Assembly: GCA_027578815.1 (NCBI GenBank)
Contig: JANBTH010000256.1
Coordinates: forward strand, 1 to 23,352
DNA: 23,352 bases
Direction: 5' to 3'
Source of the DNA: Coemansia sp. RSA 1804
Lineage: Eukaryota; Kickxellomycota; Kickxellomycetes; Kickxellales; Kickxellaceae
In this document: positions 10,332-18,998 of the stretch, one piece after another
How positions within the stretch are numbered: position 1 is the stretch's first letter
Layout of the letters: each line of letters begins with the position of its first letter
Translations under genes and position numbers: made by a program
The notes under the pieces: generated by a model
Database searches by the model: none
Seen by the model: only the letters and a program-made list of their open reading frames with translations
What the model was told of the DNA's origin: nothing

Positions 10332-10427
10332 ATGTACACATACAGGCCATCCATGGACAACAACATCAACATTTACGGTATCGATGAAAAGGGCGGCATC
10401 ACCAGCGTCGAGGTTATCGAGTACTAA
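10332..10427 (+). CDS. Candidate 31-residue microprotein, unknown function
   Basis: A 31-codon frame, ATG at 10332 and TAA at 10425-10427, beginning MYTYRPSMDNN and ending SVEVIEY. By hand, about 23 of the 30 codons after ATG end in G or C although the surroundings are AT-rich. All four Tyr codons are TAC, all three Asn codons are AAC, and four of five Ile codons are ATC. That is the bias of the window's known genes and argues for real coding. The start context AAAATG is good and a TATAAAAG lies upstream. The peptide is near neutral to acidic, has no signal peptide or membrane segment, and has no Cys. It could instead be the last exon of a longer spliced gene, though I saw no convincing upstream exon. 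I recognise no family. Confidence 0.6.
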   Translation: MYTYRPSMDNNINIYGIDEKGGITSVEVIEY

Positions 10428-11407
10428 AAATTACTCTATTGGAAGGGCATTCTACAATTAGCATTGGCCGCAAAAATAGTGCATACACTCCAATATGCGC
10501 TTTTCATTCTTGTCTATCACTGAGCTGTGCTTGCTAGAAGCATATACTCTTAAAAATCTATTAGCGCTTCAATCAATGTCTTGAAAGAATGCACGCAATG
10601 GCTAAACCATATTCTCTCGCTCGTCTTTGAAAAGAGAAGCCGGCGTTTGTGGTTGTATTTATTTTTGGTTCAATATCCATGACATTGAACAATCGAATTT
10701 TTATGGCACCCCCTCTACCTTTTCTCAGTTCAATTGCGTTTTCCAAATAAAATTTAAAATTTAAAATATAAGATATTGTAAAAAGAATCTTCATGTGGAT
10801 TGCTCAATGTAAACAATTCCTTAATTTCTAGAGTAATAACTAGAGTATCATTGTATTGCATTCAGTGTTCTTTTCTTGCTTATGCTGACAAGCCGGTACT
10901 ATTAGTAACTGAGGGCTTATAATACTCAATAAAAGCGTTCACCAGCAGCTCTACAAATCATGTACTATTAAATGCAATAGACATGTTTACTGTCGTATGT
11001 TTAAATTACGTATTGCTCGCGGCTATGTAAAGCCTTACACCACAAGGTTTAACTGAGACTCCAGGTTGGCTCTCCCAAGTCATTACACTGAATAGATTAT
11101 ATACTTATCACAGTTAGTTTCTGTTGTTTCTTCTCTTTTTCGTCATCCGCATCCATACGAATAATCAGCGCCAATGCTAACGCTATTCATGGTGCAAACT
11201 CTTTCGCAGAATGCAACATGCATGAAACAGACAGGGCAACAAACGTAAAATGCAAGATACAAAAGAAGCCTTTACATTGACACAATCAAAAAACCCAGCC
11301 AGCCAGTGTTCCTTTTTGGGGGGAATGTCTATTCTTTTTTCTTTTCGCTTTCTAATTCTCTACTTTGGCTTGCATCTTTTTTCTCTTCAACTTCTTATTC
11401 TCTTAAA
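10428..11407. other. AT-rich intergenic region upstream of CSN3
   Basis: Holds the 3' end of the microORF transcript and the promoter of CSN3. A strongly pyrimidine-rich leader runs from about 11330 to the CSN3 ATG. No gene is supported; a 73-codon minus-strand frame at 10573-10794 has neither codon bias nor recognisable motifs. Confidence 0.5.
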
Positions 11408-12802
11408 ATGACGACACAGTACAGTAATCTGGTTAATTCCGAGTCCAAATCGGCGCTTGTCAAGTCATTGCAGGACTGGCGAAGCCCAGTGAGTGACTAC
11501 AGCGCAGAGACGTTTGTGCCGCTGCTGAACATTCTGGACCCAAAAAGCAACACACTGGCCTACGCGCAGGTCCTTGTAGACGCGCTGGGTCTAGCAGTGT
11601 CGGTTAATGAATTTGAGACACTGGCGGAGCCGCTGTCGCGGTTTGCCACGCAGATTCAGCTTGAGCAAGTGGAGTCGTTCCCGGAGATTCTGCGACGCCT
11701 CACCAGGGCGCTTGCGCAGATGGCCCAACTGAGCGAGAACAACGCACAAGCGTGCACGGTGTTGGTTGACATGGTCGGAGCACTCAACCAGCAGATGGCG
11801 CTTACACGTCTGCCGCCCATGACGATTGGGGACATCATACAGCACAAGCAGCGGCTGGGCGTCGGTAGCAGCCACGGCGTGCGGCTAACACCGCTGCACA
11901 TCGAGTGTCTGCGGCAGTGTCTGCTTGCCAGGCGGCGCTGGCTATACGAGCGCGTGGCGAATGAGGTTGTTGCGACGCGGCTGGACGCAATCGGGCGGCT
12001 GGACACGCAGCGGCTGCGGCCGTTCCTCGAGTACCACCACTACGCGGGCATGGTGTGCGCGGGGCTGGGACGCATGGAACAGGCGCTGCAGATGTGGCGG
12101 ATGGTGTTTGCTGTGCCAACACGCTTTGTTAGCGCTATCCAGATTGCGTCGTTCAAGCGCTTTACGCTTGCGCACGCAATAGTGCACGGCAAGCGCGGGA
12201 CGCTTCCGCCGATGTTTGTGCCAGCGCATGTGCGGTCCATCGAGAGCGTGGCAGCGGCGTATGTTGCGCTGGCCGATGTATGCGCGTCAAGGCAGCTGGG
12301 CACCGCCGTCAAGACTGTGCGTGACATGAACAGCGAGCTTGTTAGTGACGGAAACGCCGGTCTGGCGCAGCGCCTGCTTGATGAGCTGCCAGCACATTGT
12401 GTGCGTGCGTGTGCTGATGTCTACACGCGGCTGCCGCTGAAACATCTGGCACAGGTTGTCAAGTTCTCGGACCATCCGCGTGGAGGTGCTGGCGACGGCG
12501 CTGACGACGTCGTAGACGCACTTGGCCGCTACATCCAGGAGATGAACGACCCGTGCGTGGTTCTGGAGGAGACTGACGCCGGCATAATGGTTGTGCGCTT
12601 TGTCGATGCGCAGGCAACGGTTCCACCTGTCCAAGGCGCCACCCAGAGCGCCAGCATTCCGGGCGTGCCGTTGGAAACGCAGTGGTCGGTGGCCATTGCC
12701 GCTCGAGCTCAGGAGGCAAACGTGCTGCAGAAGTATCTTCAGGAGCTGGACCACCATCTGGCGCTTACAAGGGACTACGTCTCGCGCTCCAGGGATGTGT
12801 GA
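11408..12802 (+). CDS. CSN3: COP9 signalosome complex subunit 3
   Basis: Intact 464-residue frame. The first ATG is at 11408, in AAAATG after a pyrimidine-rich leader; the frame extends upstream only to a GTG. CSN3 is a PCI-domain scaffold subunit of the COP9 signalosome, which removes Nedd8 from cullins. The match to animal CSN3 rests on co-linear segments: LTPLHIECLRQCLLARR (160-176), EYHHYAGMVCAGLGRMEQAL (208-227, like the family's YYYYGGMIYTGLKNFERAL), the PCI region at about 230-405 with LVSDGNAGLAQRLL (311-324), and the winged-helix end YIQEMNDPCVVLEETDAGIMVV. The C-terminal EANVLQKYLQELDHHLALT helix is also typical. Segment 138-157 appears to be an insertion relative to the animal protein. 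No intron is seen. Budding yeasts have mostly reduced this complex, so the gene suggests a lineage that kept a full signalosome. Confidence 0.88.
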   Translation: MTTQYSNLVNSESKSALVKSLQDWRSPVSDYSAETFVPLLNILDPKSNTLAYAQVLVDALGLAVSVNEFETLAEPLSRFATQIQLEQVESFPEILRRLTRALAQMAQLSENNAQACTVLVDMVGALNQQMALTRLPPMTIGDIIQHKQRLGVGSSHGVRLTPLHIECLRQCLLARRRWLYERVANEVVATRLDAIGRLDTQRLRPFLEYHHYAGMVCAGLGRMEQALQMWRMVFAVPTRFVSAIQIASFKRFTLAHAIVHGKRGTLPPMFVPAHVRSIESVAAAYVALADVCASRQLGTAVKTVRDMNSELVSDGNAGLAQRLLDELPAHCVRACADVYTRLPLKHLAQVVKFSDHPRGGAGDGADDVVDALGRYIQEMNDPCVVLEETDAGIMVVRFVDAQATVPPVQGATQSASIPGVPLETQWSVAIAARAQEANVLQKYLQELDHHLALTRDYVSRSRDV

Positions 12803-13007
12803 TGGTTGATCAAGTGCTTTTTCTTCTCGTTCACCATTACCTTTAATGTTTCAGTGAAGGATCCTATATTTGAAATAATATATTTTTATAATTCAGAACA
12901 CATCTTTCTGGACAGTGTAGAAACTTACCAGCAGCACTCGATCCGTAATTGCACTGTAGACATATTTTAATTGACAATAAATTGCTTAGTTTCAGAAATA
13001 TCTAAAT
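12803..13007. other. CSN3 3' region and possible relic of a third repeat unit
   Basis: AT-rich. Near 12945-12985 the order GTAATT...CTGT...TTGACAATAAA resembles the 3' ends of the two repeat units that follow (about 13793-13835 and 14453-14497). This may be the decayed end of an older copy; the match is short and uncertain. Confidence 0.3.
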
Positions 13008-13850
13008 TAATCTCTACACTTTTGCATTAAAATATTGGTCTATATTAATGATTAATTTGATATGAATAATGGCAATTGGACATCTAATTAGCAAATGTGA
13101 TTATATTCAGATATAGACATTGTTAACGTTAAATTAATTTCTATTTTAGAGTGCATCACCGGACATGTCCGTTCATATGAACTATACATGGCAGTGTGAG
13201 ATAAAACAAAAAGCAAATTCTCACATTAAAGAACATGAATTCTTCAGCATTCCTATAGCTTTTTTTCTTTTACAAACCTCTATATTTCTCAAATTTACTA
13301 GTTATAGTTTTACTTTACCAAAAGGATATAGTAGGTTATTTAGACACTTTGAACAGATTATTTTTTATAATTTTACATGTCATTAGGTCGTTCAGATTCA
13401 CTTGAGTTTCTCCCAACCAGATTATTCGAAAAAATAGGAAACCGTCGTAATGAAGAAAAACGTAAACAAAAGATCCAACAGCAAACCCCAACAAAGAAAA
13501 CAAGAAATAAAACAGAAATCCCAACAGAGAAAACAAGAAAGCTACCAAAACCCCCAGTAAATTCAAAGAACAATAACCCTAAACCAAAACCAAAACCAAC
13601 AATAATACAAGGAGAATATATAGATTCAGATTCAGATACATATCCAACAGTGCCTCCGCCTGCCCCATCAATATCAGATTACAGAAGAGGTTTTGGTGAC
13701 AGATGTCACCACCATAATCCTGGAAACAAATCCAAACCTCGGAGATATAATTACTACTAAACATTTAAACCAGTTTAAGCAGACAAGAAAATGTAATTTA
13801 TGCAGCTGTTACGTGTGGAAGCTTTGACAATGAAATACTAATTATTATTA
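13008..13850 (+). repeat. Tandem unit A (orphan gene family)
   Basis: Directly repeated as unit B. The upstream part aligns at an offset of about 833-834 bases with small indels; the 3' part aligns at exactly 660. Conserved landmarks are a 30-base identical block at 13118-13147 containing the palindrome TTAACGTTAA, the palindrome GTTCATATGAAC at 13171-13182, the start region at 13377, the 91-base identical block at 13649-13739, and a 3' tail ending near TTGACAATGAAA. Boundaries are approximate. Confidence 0.85.
13377..13760 (+). CDS. Orphan tandem-family protein A, Lys/Pro-rich
   Basis: A 127-residue frame, ATG at 13377, starting MSLGRSDSLEF. The middle is Lys/Arg/Gln/Pro-rich (EEKRKQKIQQQ, PKPKPKP) and includes an 11-codon repeat, PTKKTRNK versus PTEKTRK, coded by near-identical 20-mers at 13488 and 13521. 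The C-terminal part runs from VPPPAPSISDY through RRGFGDRCHHH to NPGNKSKP, followed by RRYNYY. I recognise no family. Support for coding is a second copy downstream with a matching start (M-x-x-G-R-S), the same frame and the same C-terminal motif; the length difference between the copies, 174 bases, is a whole 58 codons. Against it, third positions are A/T-rich, unlike neighbouring genes, and no expression evidence is visible. An AG just before GTCGTTCAG in both copies could be a splice acceptor, so the true 5' end may lie upstream. Confidence 0.5.
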   Translation: MSLGRSDSLEFLPTRLFEKIGNRRNEEKRKQKIQQQTPTKKTRNKTEIPTEKTRKLPKPPVNSKNNNPKPKPKPTIIQGEYIDSDSDTYPTVPPPAPSISDYRRGFGDRCHHHNPGNKSKPRRYNYY

Positions 13851-13854
13851 AAGT

Positions 13855-14505
13855 CCTAACTCTGCTTGAAAATATATATTAATGGTTAATTTGATATGCA
13901 TTAAGGTAGTGTATATTTAATTAACAAATGTGACAATATTCACATACAGTCATTGTTAACGTTAAATTAATTTCTATTTTGAGTAAATCACCAGGCATGT
14001 CTGTTCATGTGAACTATACATGGCAGTATTAAATAAAATAAAAATGAAGGAAACTCATATTTAAAAACGTGAATTCTGCAACATTCCTATGGATTTATCT
14101 CTTTTGCACAGTTCTATATTTTTCTAATTAACAAAGTATAGTTTTATTTTACCAAAGAAATATATTAGAATTTGTAAAAGATTTACACAGGCTATCTATT
14201 TTAATTTTACATGTTATCAGGTCGTTCAGCTCCATTTACATTTTTTCCAGCCAAATGTCTTGCAAATGCAAATAATACAGCACCGAAACCAGGAACACAA
14301 AACACAAAAGTGCCTCCGCCTGCCCCATCAATATCAGATTACAGAAGAGGTTTTGGTGACAGATGTCACCACCATAATCCTGGAAACAAATCCAAACCTT
14401 GGAGATAATATTTAGACTAAACATTTAAACCAGCTGAAACAAACAGGATAATGTAATTTATGCAACCGAGTTACATATGAAGGCTTTGACAATAAAATAA
14501 AGGTT
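13855..14505 (+). repeat. Tandem unit B (orphan gene family)
   Basis: Second copy of unit A, starting within a few bases of its end. The 30-base identical block is at 13951-13980. GTTCATGTGAAC at 14003-14014 is the palindrome of unit A with one change. The 91-base identical block is at 14309-14399. The unit ends near TTGACAATAAAA at about 14487. It is shorter mainly because the coding middle lacks 174 bases. Confidence 0.85.
14211..14408 (+). CDS. Orphan tandem-family protein B, short
   Basis: A 65-residue frame, ATG at 14211, starting MLSGRSAPFTFF. A short variable middle (NANNTAPKPGTQNTK) is followed by the same C-terminal segment as copy A, beginning VPPPAPSISDY, containing RCHHH and ending KSKPWR. 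All 91 bases of the shared block are identical to copy A, including third positions, while the N-terminal half is barely alignable. Codon use is A/T-rich as in copy A. The Cys-His-His-His cluster could bind a metal, which is inference only. A pseudogene or a non-coding repeat with chance frames remains possible. Confidence 0.48.
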   Translation: MLSGRSAPFTFFPAKCLANANNTAPKPGTQNTKVPPPAPSISDYRRGFGDRCHHHNPGNKSKPWR

Positions 14506-15097
14506 AAAAGTTGTTGTTCTAAGCTCTATCTAAAGCAATTTGCATAGATAATATAAGCAGTTTAGCGTTTAAGCAATAAAATATATTATAGGGAGTATTC
14601 AAATTAGAGAATTCTGTATATATTTGTGTATGCACTGCACCAAAAGAGAGACATGACAAATAAATAACCTATGTTAGTTGAATGTCTATAAAGAAGCACT
14701 AGGGCTTATTCAAAGAACAATACCTAAGGAAGTAAATAAAATAAAAATATTATTCAGGTCTCTAGCACTTGATAGTTGCAGCGAGTAGCAATAGCAACAT
14801 CACTTGCAAAATGAAAGCTGCAATGGTTTTTGTTTGAGATGCGGACCGAGCCGAGCCGTGATTGTTTTTTGTTCTTGTGCTGTTACTTTTTTTTTATTTT
14901 CTGCTGACTACCGCAGCAAACTATCGCTTTTTGTCGACAAAGAGACAGCACGTTCGAATTTCTTTCTCTCTTTTAAGTCTTTCTCGTACTTTTTATTTCT
15001 TTGCTTGTTTCCAAGGTCTTTCTGTTTATTCCCGTTATTAAAATTTGGCAAGGAGCACGGATTGCAGAGCAACAGCAGCAGATAGTAAAACAGGGAA
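14506..15097. promoter_or_regulatory. Upstream region and leader of the ABC-F gene
   Basis: AT-rich, with a pyrimidine-rich stretch at about 14870-15020 before the ATG at 15098. Two short upstream frames occur, 14811-14837 (8 codons) and one starting at 14839 (22 codons). They matter only if transcription starts before 14811, which cannot be judged here. Confidence 0.4.
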
Positions 15098-17338
15098 ATG
15101 GTACAGGATTCGTTGGACAATAAAAAGATTCAGCAGCTTCTTCAGAAGCATGTGCCTGGAATCGACGAGGTAATCGTAGAGTATATCCAGGGGTACCTTG
15201 ATGACGCAGCAACGGCCATAGCGTCCACAGGGCAAAGAGACCAGGACGACGACCCGATCACCACCCTAGTGAAGCCCATGCTGGACGACGTCAGCAGCGA
15301 TGAGGCGCAAGTAGCTCAACTATGCGACAAGTTTTCGCAGATGCTGGACAAAATAGAAAAGGAGGCCGAGCCAGCAAAGGATGCGTCGCTTTCAAAGCTC
15401 GCGGCACCAGTAAACATGGCGGCACAGCTGGCGCAGATTGACAAGGCCACCAGGGCGTCGTATGCGGGTACCACGGATCTGGCACACAAGAAGGGTCGTA
15501 TCGTGGCCAGCCAGGTTGATATCAAGAAGCTGAAGAAGGCGGAGGTGCGGATTGCGGCCAAGCTGGAGAAGCGTGGAATAAAGTCCCGCTACGAGGCATC
15601 GAAGCTGATTAACGAGAACCCGCTGGACGATGACGATCTCTTGATGAAGGTCAACCCGGTCATTGACTACACATCGACACGCGACAAGATCAAGGACGTC
15701 AAGCTCAACAGCTTTGACATTTCGTATGCCGGAAAACGCATTCTCACCAACGCCGACCTCCACCTTGTCTACGGGCGGCGCTACGGCCTTATCGGCAGGA
15801 ACGGTATTGGTAAGTCGACTCTTTTGCGAAACATCGCGTACCGTGAGCTGGCGGTGCCCACGTATATCAGCATTCTCTTTGTCGAGCAGGAGATGGCGGG
15901 AGATGACACGCCTGCCATTCGGTCAGTGCTCAAGGCGGATCTGTTTCGAGAGCAACTGCTGCGCGACGAGGCGGCGCTCAACGAGGAGATGCGGCGACTG
16001 GACGAGCCAGAGCCGCTTGACGAGCGCGGTGAGGTGATGTCGAAGCACGAGATCGATGCGAGGCGAAATGAGATGGGCGACAGGCTCAACAGCACGATGA
16101 CCAAGCTCACGGAGATCGAGTCGGACAAGGCCGAAGCCAAAGCCGGCGCTATTCTCAACGGACTTGGATTCCACATCAGCGACTTCCAGAAGCCCACAAA
16201 GAGCTTTTCGGGAGGATGGCGCATGCGGCTGTCGTTGGCTCGCGCGCTGTTCTGTCGCCCGGACTTGCTGCTGCTGGACGAGCCGACCAACATGTTGGAC
16301 ATTCCAGCTGTGATCTGGCTCGAAAAGTACCTGAAGACGTGGAACAGCACGCTGTTTGTGGTGTCCCACGATCGAGAGTTCCTGGACGAGGTGGCCACCG
16401 ACATTGTGCACCAGCACTCGGAGCAGCTCGACCACTACCACGGCAACTTCCAGACGTTCTGGGCCACACGCGAGGAGCGGCGCAAGAACCAGCTGCGCGA
16501 GTACGAGGCGCAGATGCAGTACCGCGCGCATCTGCAAGAGTTCATTGACCGGTGGAGATACAACGCCAACCGCGCAGCACAGGCGCAGATGAAGATCAAG
16601 ATCCTCGAGAAGCTTCCGGAGCTAGAGAAACCAGAAGACGAGAAGGTTGTGACGTTTTCGTTCCCCGACACCGAATCGATCTCTCCGCCCGTTCTGTACA
16701 TGGACAGTCTTATGTTTGCGTACTCGCCCGAGAAGCAGATTCTGGACAACGTCAACATCGACATGCAGATGGACGCGCGTGTGGCTATTGTTGGGCCCAA
16801 CGGCGCGGGTAAGACCACGCTGCTCAAGCTGCTGATTGGAAAGCTCGATCCCACCGCTGGCTTCGTGCACAGACACGGGCGGCTGCGCATTGCGTACTTT
16901 TCGCAGCACCACATTGACCAGCTGGACGTCAAGCTCACGCCCGTGGGCCATCTGAAGAAGATGTTTCCAGGCCACCTGGATGAGGAGTACCGTCGCCAGC
17001 TGGGTGCCTTTGGCATCTCGGGCATGACTGGACTGCAGGAGATCAGCACTCTGTCTGGTGGCCAGAAGAGCAGAGTCACCTTTGCCGGTCTGGCCATGCA
17101 GCAGCCGCACTTCCTTGTTCTCGACGAGCCTACCAACCATCTTGACATGGAGTCCATCGATGCACTGACTGCTGCGCTGAAGCAGTTCTCGGGCGGCGTT
17201 GTCCTGGTCTCCCACGACGAGCGCTTCATCGACTCTGTGTGCACTGAGATGTGGGTCTGTGCTGACAAGAAGGTCACCCGCTTTGCTGGCGAGGGCATCA
17301 AGGACTACAAGAAGATGATATGTCCCGAGGACTTTTGA
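15098..17338 (+). CDS. GCN20: ABC-F ATPase, Gcn20/ABCF3-type
   Basis: Intact 746-residue frame, ATG at 15098, no intron; yeast Gcn20 is about 752. It has two ABC cassettes and no membrane segments. Cassette 1 has Walker A GRNGIGKST (233-241), signature SGGWRMRLSLARALF (371-385), Walker B LLLDEPTN (391-398) and switch SHD (423-425). Cassette 2 has GPNGAGKTT (566-574), LSGGQKSRV (652-660), LVLDEPTNHLD (673-683) and SHD (705-707). The N-terminal 200 residues carry VDIKKLKKAEVRIAAKLEKR and YEASKLINE, typical of Gcn20/ABCF3 rather than other ABC-F branches. Gcn20 works with Gcn1 on ribosomes to activate the kinase Gcn2 when amino acids are scarce, acting in the cytosol. All key ATPase residues are present. 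Confidence 0.95.
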   Translation: MVQDSLDNKKIQQLLQKHVPGIDEVIVEYIQGYLDDAATAIASTGQRDQDDDPITTLVKPMLDDVSSDEAQVAQLCDKFSQMLDKIEKEAEPAKDASLSKLAAPVNMAAQLAQIDKATRASYAGTTDLAHKKGRIVASQVDIKKLKKAEVRIAAKLEKRGIKSRYEASKLINENPLDDDDLLMKVNPVIDYTSTRDKIKDVKLNSFDISYAGKRILTNADLHLVYGRRYGLIGRNGIGKSTLLRNIAYRELAVPTYISILFVEQEMAGDDTPAIRSVLKADLFREQLLRDEAALNEEMRRLDEPEPLDERGEVMSKHEIDARRNEMGDRLNSTMTKLTEIESDKAEAKAGAILNGLGFHISDFQKPTKSFSGGWRMRLSLARALFCRPDLLLLDEPTNMLDIPAVIWLEKYLKTWNSTLFVVSHDREFLDEVATDIVHQHSEQLDHYHGNFQTFWATREERRKNQLREYEAQMQYRAHLQEFIDRWRYNANRAAQAQMKIKILEKLPELEKPEDEKVVTFSFPDTESISPPVLYMDSLMFAYSPEKQILDNVNIDMQMDARVAIVGPNGAGKTTLLKLLIGKLDPTAGFVHRHGRLRIAYFSQHHIDQLDVKLTPVGHLKKMFPGHLDEEYRRQLGAFGISGMTGLQEISTLSGGQKSRVTFAGLAMQQPHFLVLDEPTNHLDMESIDALTAALKQFSGGVVLVSHDERFIDSVCTEMWVCADKKVTRFAGEGIKDYKKMICPEDF

Positions 17339-17617
17339 CGCCGAGTATCGTCGATCTAGAGAATAGAACAGCCTCCAGAGGGGGAAACCGTGGTTGCTTT
17401 ATTTTGTTTGCTTTTCTATGGTGCTGTTGGAATAGAGTTTTAGCTTTTTATTTTCTTTCGTCATCACTGGCATTCTCTGTGTGTTTTTCTTCCTTCCTCG
17501 CACCCCCAACTTTCACCCCTTTCCCCCTTATCTCTGTTTATTTATTTCTAAGAATAAGCTTCTTTGTTGTCGTTATTATTCGAATTGACAGTCCGGATCT
17601 TTGCAATCGCTTTGAAA
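17339..17617. promoter_or_regulatory. Intergenic region between GCN20 and SCO1
   Basis: A 279-base gap between two same-strand genes. T/C-rich tracts at about 17440-17560 precede the SCO1 ATG. No gene is seen. Confidence 0.5.
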
Positions 17618-18565
17618 ATGCGCGCATTTGGCTCTGTCTTTAGCAAGGCGGTTAGACATACAGGTGTCCTTGGCCACGTGTGCCACCAGAGCCCCTTGGG
17701 TGCTGGCGTCTTTAGCAGATTTGGACCAGCACCGGCGATTCCACGCAGCTCCACGCTGTCTATAAGAGCGTACAGCAGCGAAAAGCCACCGTCGTCCTCG
17801 TCACCGGAGGAAAAGCCCAAGCAAGAGGAAGCTCACAAGCCAGATAACGATACTTTTAATGAAAAGAAACCACCGTCGCGCGACCACCTGCTGCCTGCAA
17901 CTGGTCCGCTGTCGCCCATGGGAATCGGGCTGTTTTTGGCAACAGCGGCGGGGATCGTGTACTACTTCACAGTGACCAAGGAGCGGGTGGCCCAGAAGCG
18001 CGCACAGGAGAAGCCACAGATCGAAACTTACGGCAAGGCGGCGATCGGCGGTGCGTACGAGCTAACAGACCAGAACGGCAACGTGGTAACGGACACGACG
18101 TTCCGCGGCAAATTCGCACTAGTGTACTTTGGGTTCTGTCATTGCCCCGACATCTGTCCCGACGAGATGGACAAGATGGGTGATGCTCTCGATGCCCTCG
18201 AGCGCGATAACCCCAAGCTGGCCAACACTGTCCAGCCCATCTTTATTACTTGCGATCCTCAGAGAGACTCGCCAGGGGCGATCAAGGAGTACTTGAAACA
18301 GTTCCATCCGAGATTTGTCGGCCTCACGGGGTCCTTTGACCAGGTGCGTAAGGCGTGCAAGGCATACCGCGTGTACTTTAGCAAGCCCCCAAAGGTCGCG
18401 CCTAACCAGGACTACCTTGTGGACCATTCGATCTTCTCGTACCTCATGGATCCCGATGGCGAGTTTGTTGACGTCTACGGCAAGGACAAGCCGGCTGGAT
18501 TCATGGCCACCGACATGGAGCGGCGCATCAACCAGTATCTGGACGCCGGAAGGACCATCGAATAA
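17618..18565 (+). CDS. SCO1: Mitochondrial copper chaperone SCO1/SCO2
   Basis: Frame of 315 residues from the first ATG at 17618; the frame extends upstream only to a TTG. SCO1 is an inner-membrane thioredoxin-fold protein that delivers copper to the CuA site of cytochrome c oxidase subunit 2. Residues 1-50 are rich in Arg/Ser and poor in acids, a likely mitochondrial presequence. One membrane segment, GIGLFLATAAGIVYYFTV, is at 102-119. The copper motif CPDIC gives Cys176 and Cys180 within FGFCHCPDICPDEMDKM, and the third ligand is His270 in DYLVDHSIFSY. ITCDPQRDSP (210-219) is a further family motif. All metal ligands are intact. A Ser/Pro/Glu-rich segment at 53-90 precedes the membrane anchor. 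Confidence 0.95.
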   Translation: MRAFGSVFSKAVRHTGVLGHVCHQSPLGAGVFSRFGPAPAIPRSSTLSIRAYSSEKPPSSSSPEEKPKQEEAHKPDNDTFNEKKPPSRDHLLPATGPLSPMGIGLFLATAAGIVYYFTVTKERVAQKRAQEKPQIETYGKAAIGGAYELTDQNGNVVTDTTFRGKFALVYFGFCHCPDICPDEMDKMGDALDALERDNPKLANTVQPIFITCDPQRDSPGAIKEYLKQFHPRFVGLTGSFDQVRKACKAYRVYFSKPPKVAPNQDYLVDHSIFSYLMDPDGEFVDVYGKDKPAGFMATDMERRINQYLDAGRTIE

Positions 18566-18998
18566 TAAATCATGAAATGGCGGTGATACTACTTTGTGAC
18601 CTTTTTCTGTAGTTGTTGTTGTTGTCGTTGAGGTCACAGATAGAGCGCGTGGCTTTTCACAGGCCAAGGAACTTGCAAAGTAAAATAATATAATACAGAA
18701 CAGCTGAATGAAGAAAATGTTTAATGAAGAAAAGAGATCACATTGGAAGGAGAAATAACGAGGCTTGTGACTTTGTAGTGTCCATTTATGATGGTCACAA
18801 AAACTGGCTTGGGATGAGGTTTTGCGCCTGGGGTTTGCTTTCTTGCAAGCTAGGGTTCTGAGATGATGTGGCTTTTTGTCTTTGCTTCTTTCTTTTTCGT
18901 TTTTATTATTATTAAACATTTTTATTTTTTATTTTTACCTGTATTCCTATAGCAAGCCTTCTCCCTATTCTCCCTTGGTCTAGTTAACTCTGTACACG
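18566..18998. other. Intergenic region between SCO1 and the Rab gene
   Basis: AT-rich 433-base gap, with a short GTT repeat at about 18612-18624 and T tracts at 18897-18940. Reads as the SCO1 3' end followed by the Rab promoter. No gene is supported. Confidence 0.5.

Noticed and set aside
13165..13386. 73-codon frame upstream of orphan gene A
   Set aside because: Its start is conserved in unit B, but the frame stops there after 11 codons, so it is unlikely to be a protein; the conservation is better explained as regulatory or exon-edge sequence.
16435..17301. 288-codon frame antisense to GCN20
   Set aside because: Ser/Cys-rich shadow of a conserved ABC-F gene.
18119..18919. 266-codon minus-strand frame over the SCO1 3' end
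   Set aside because: Overlaps the clear SCO1 coding region in antisense and runs into AT-rich DNA; no motif.
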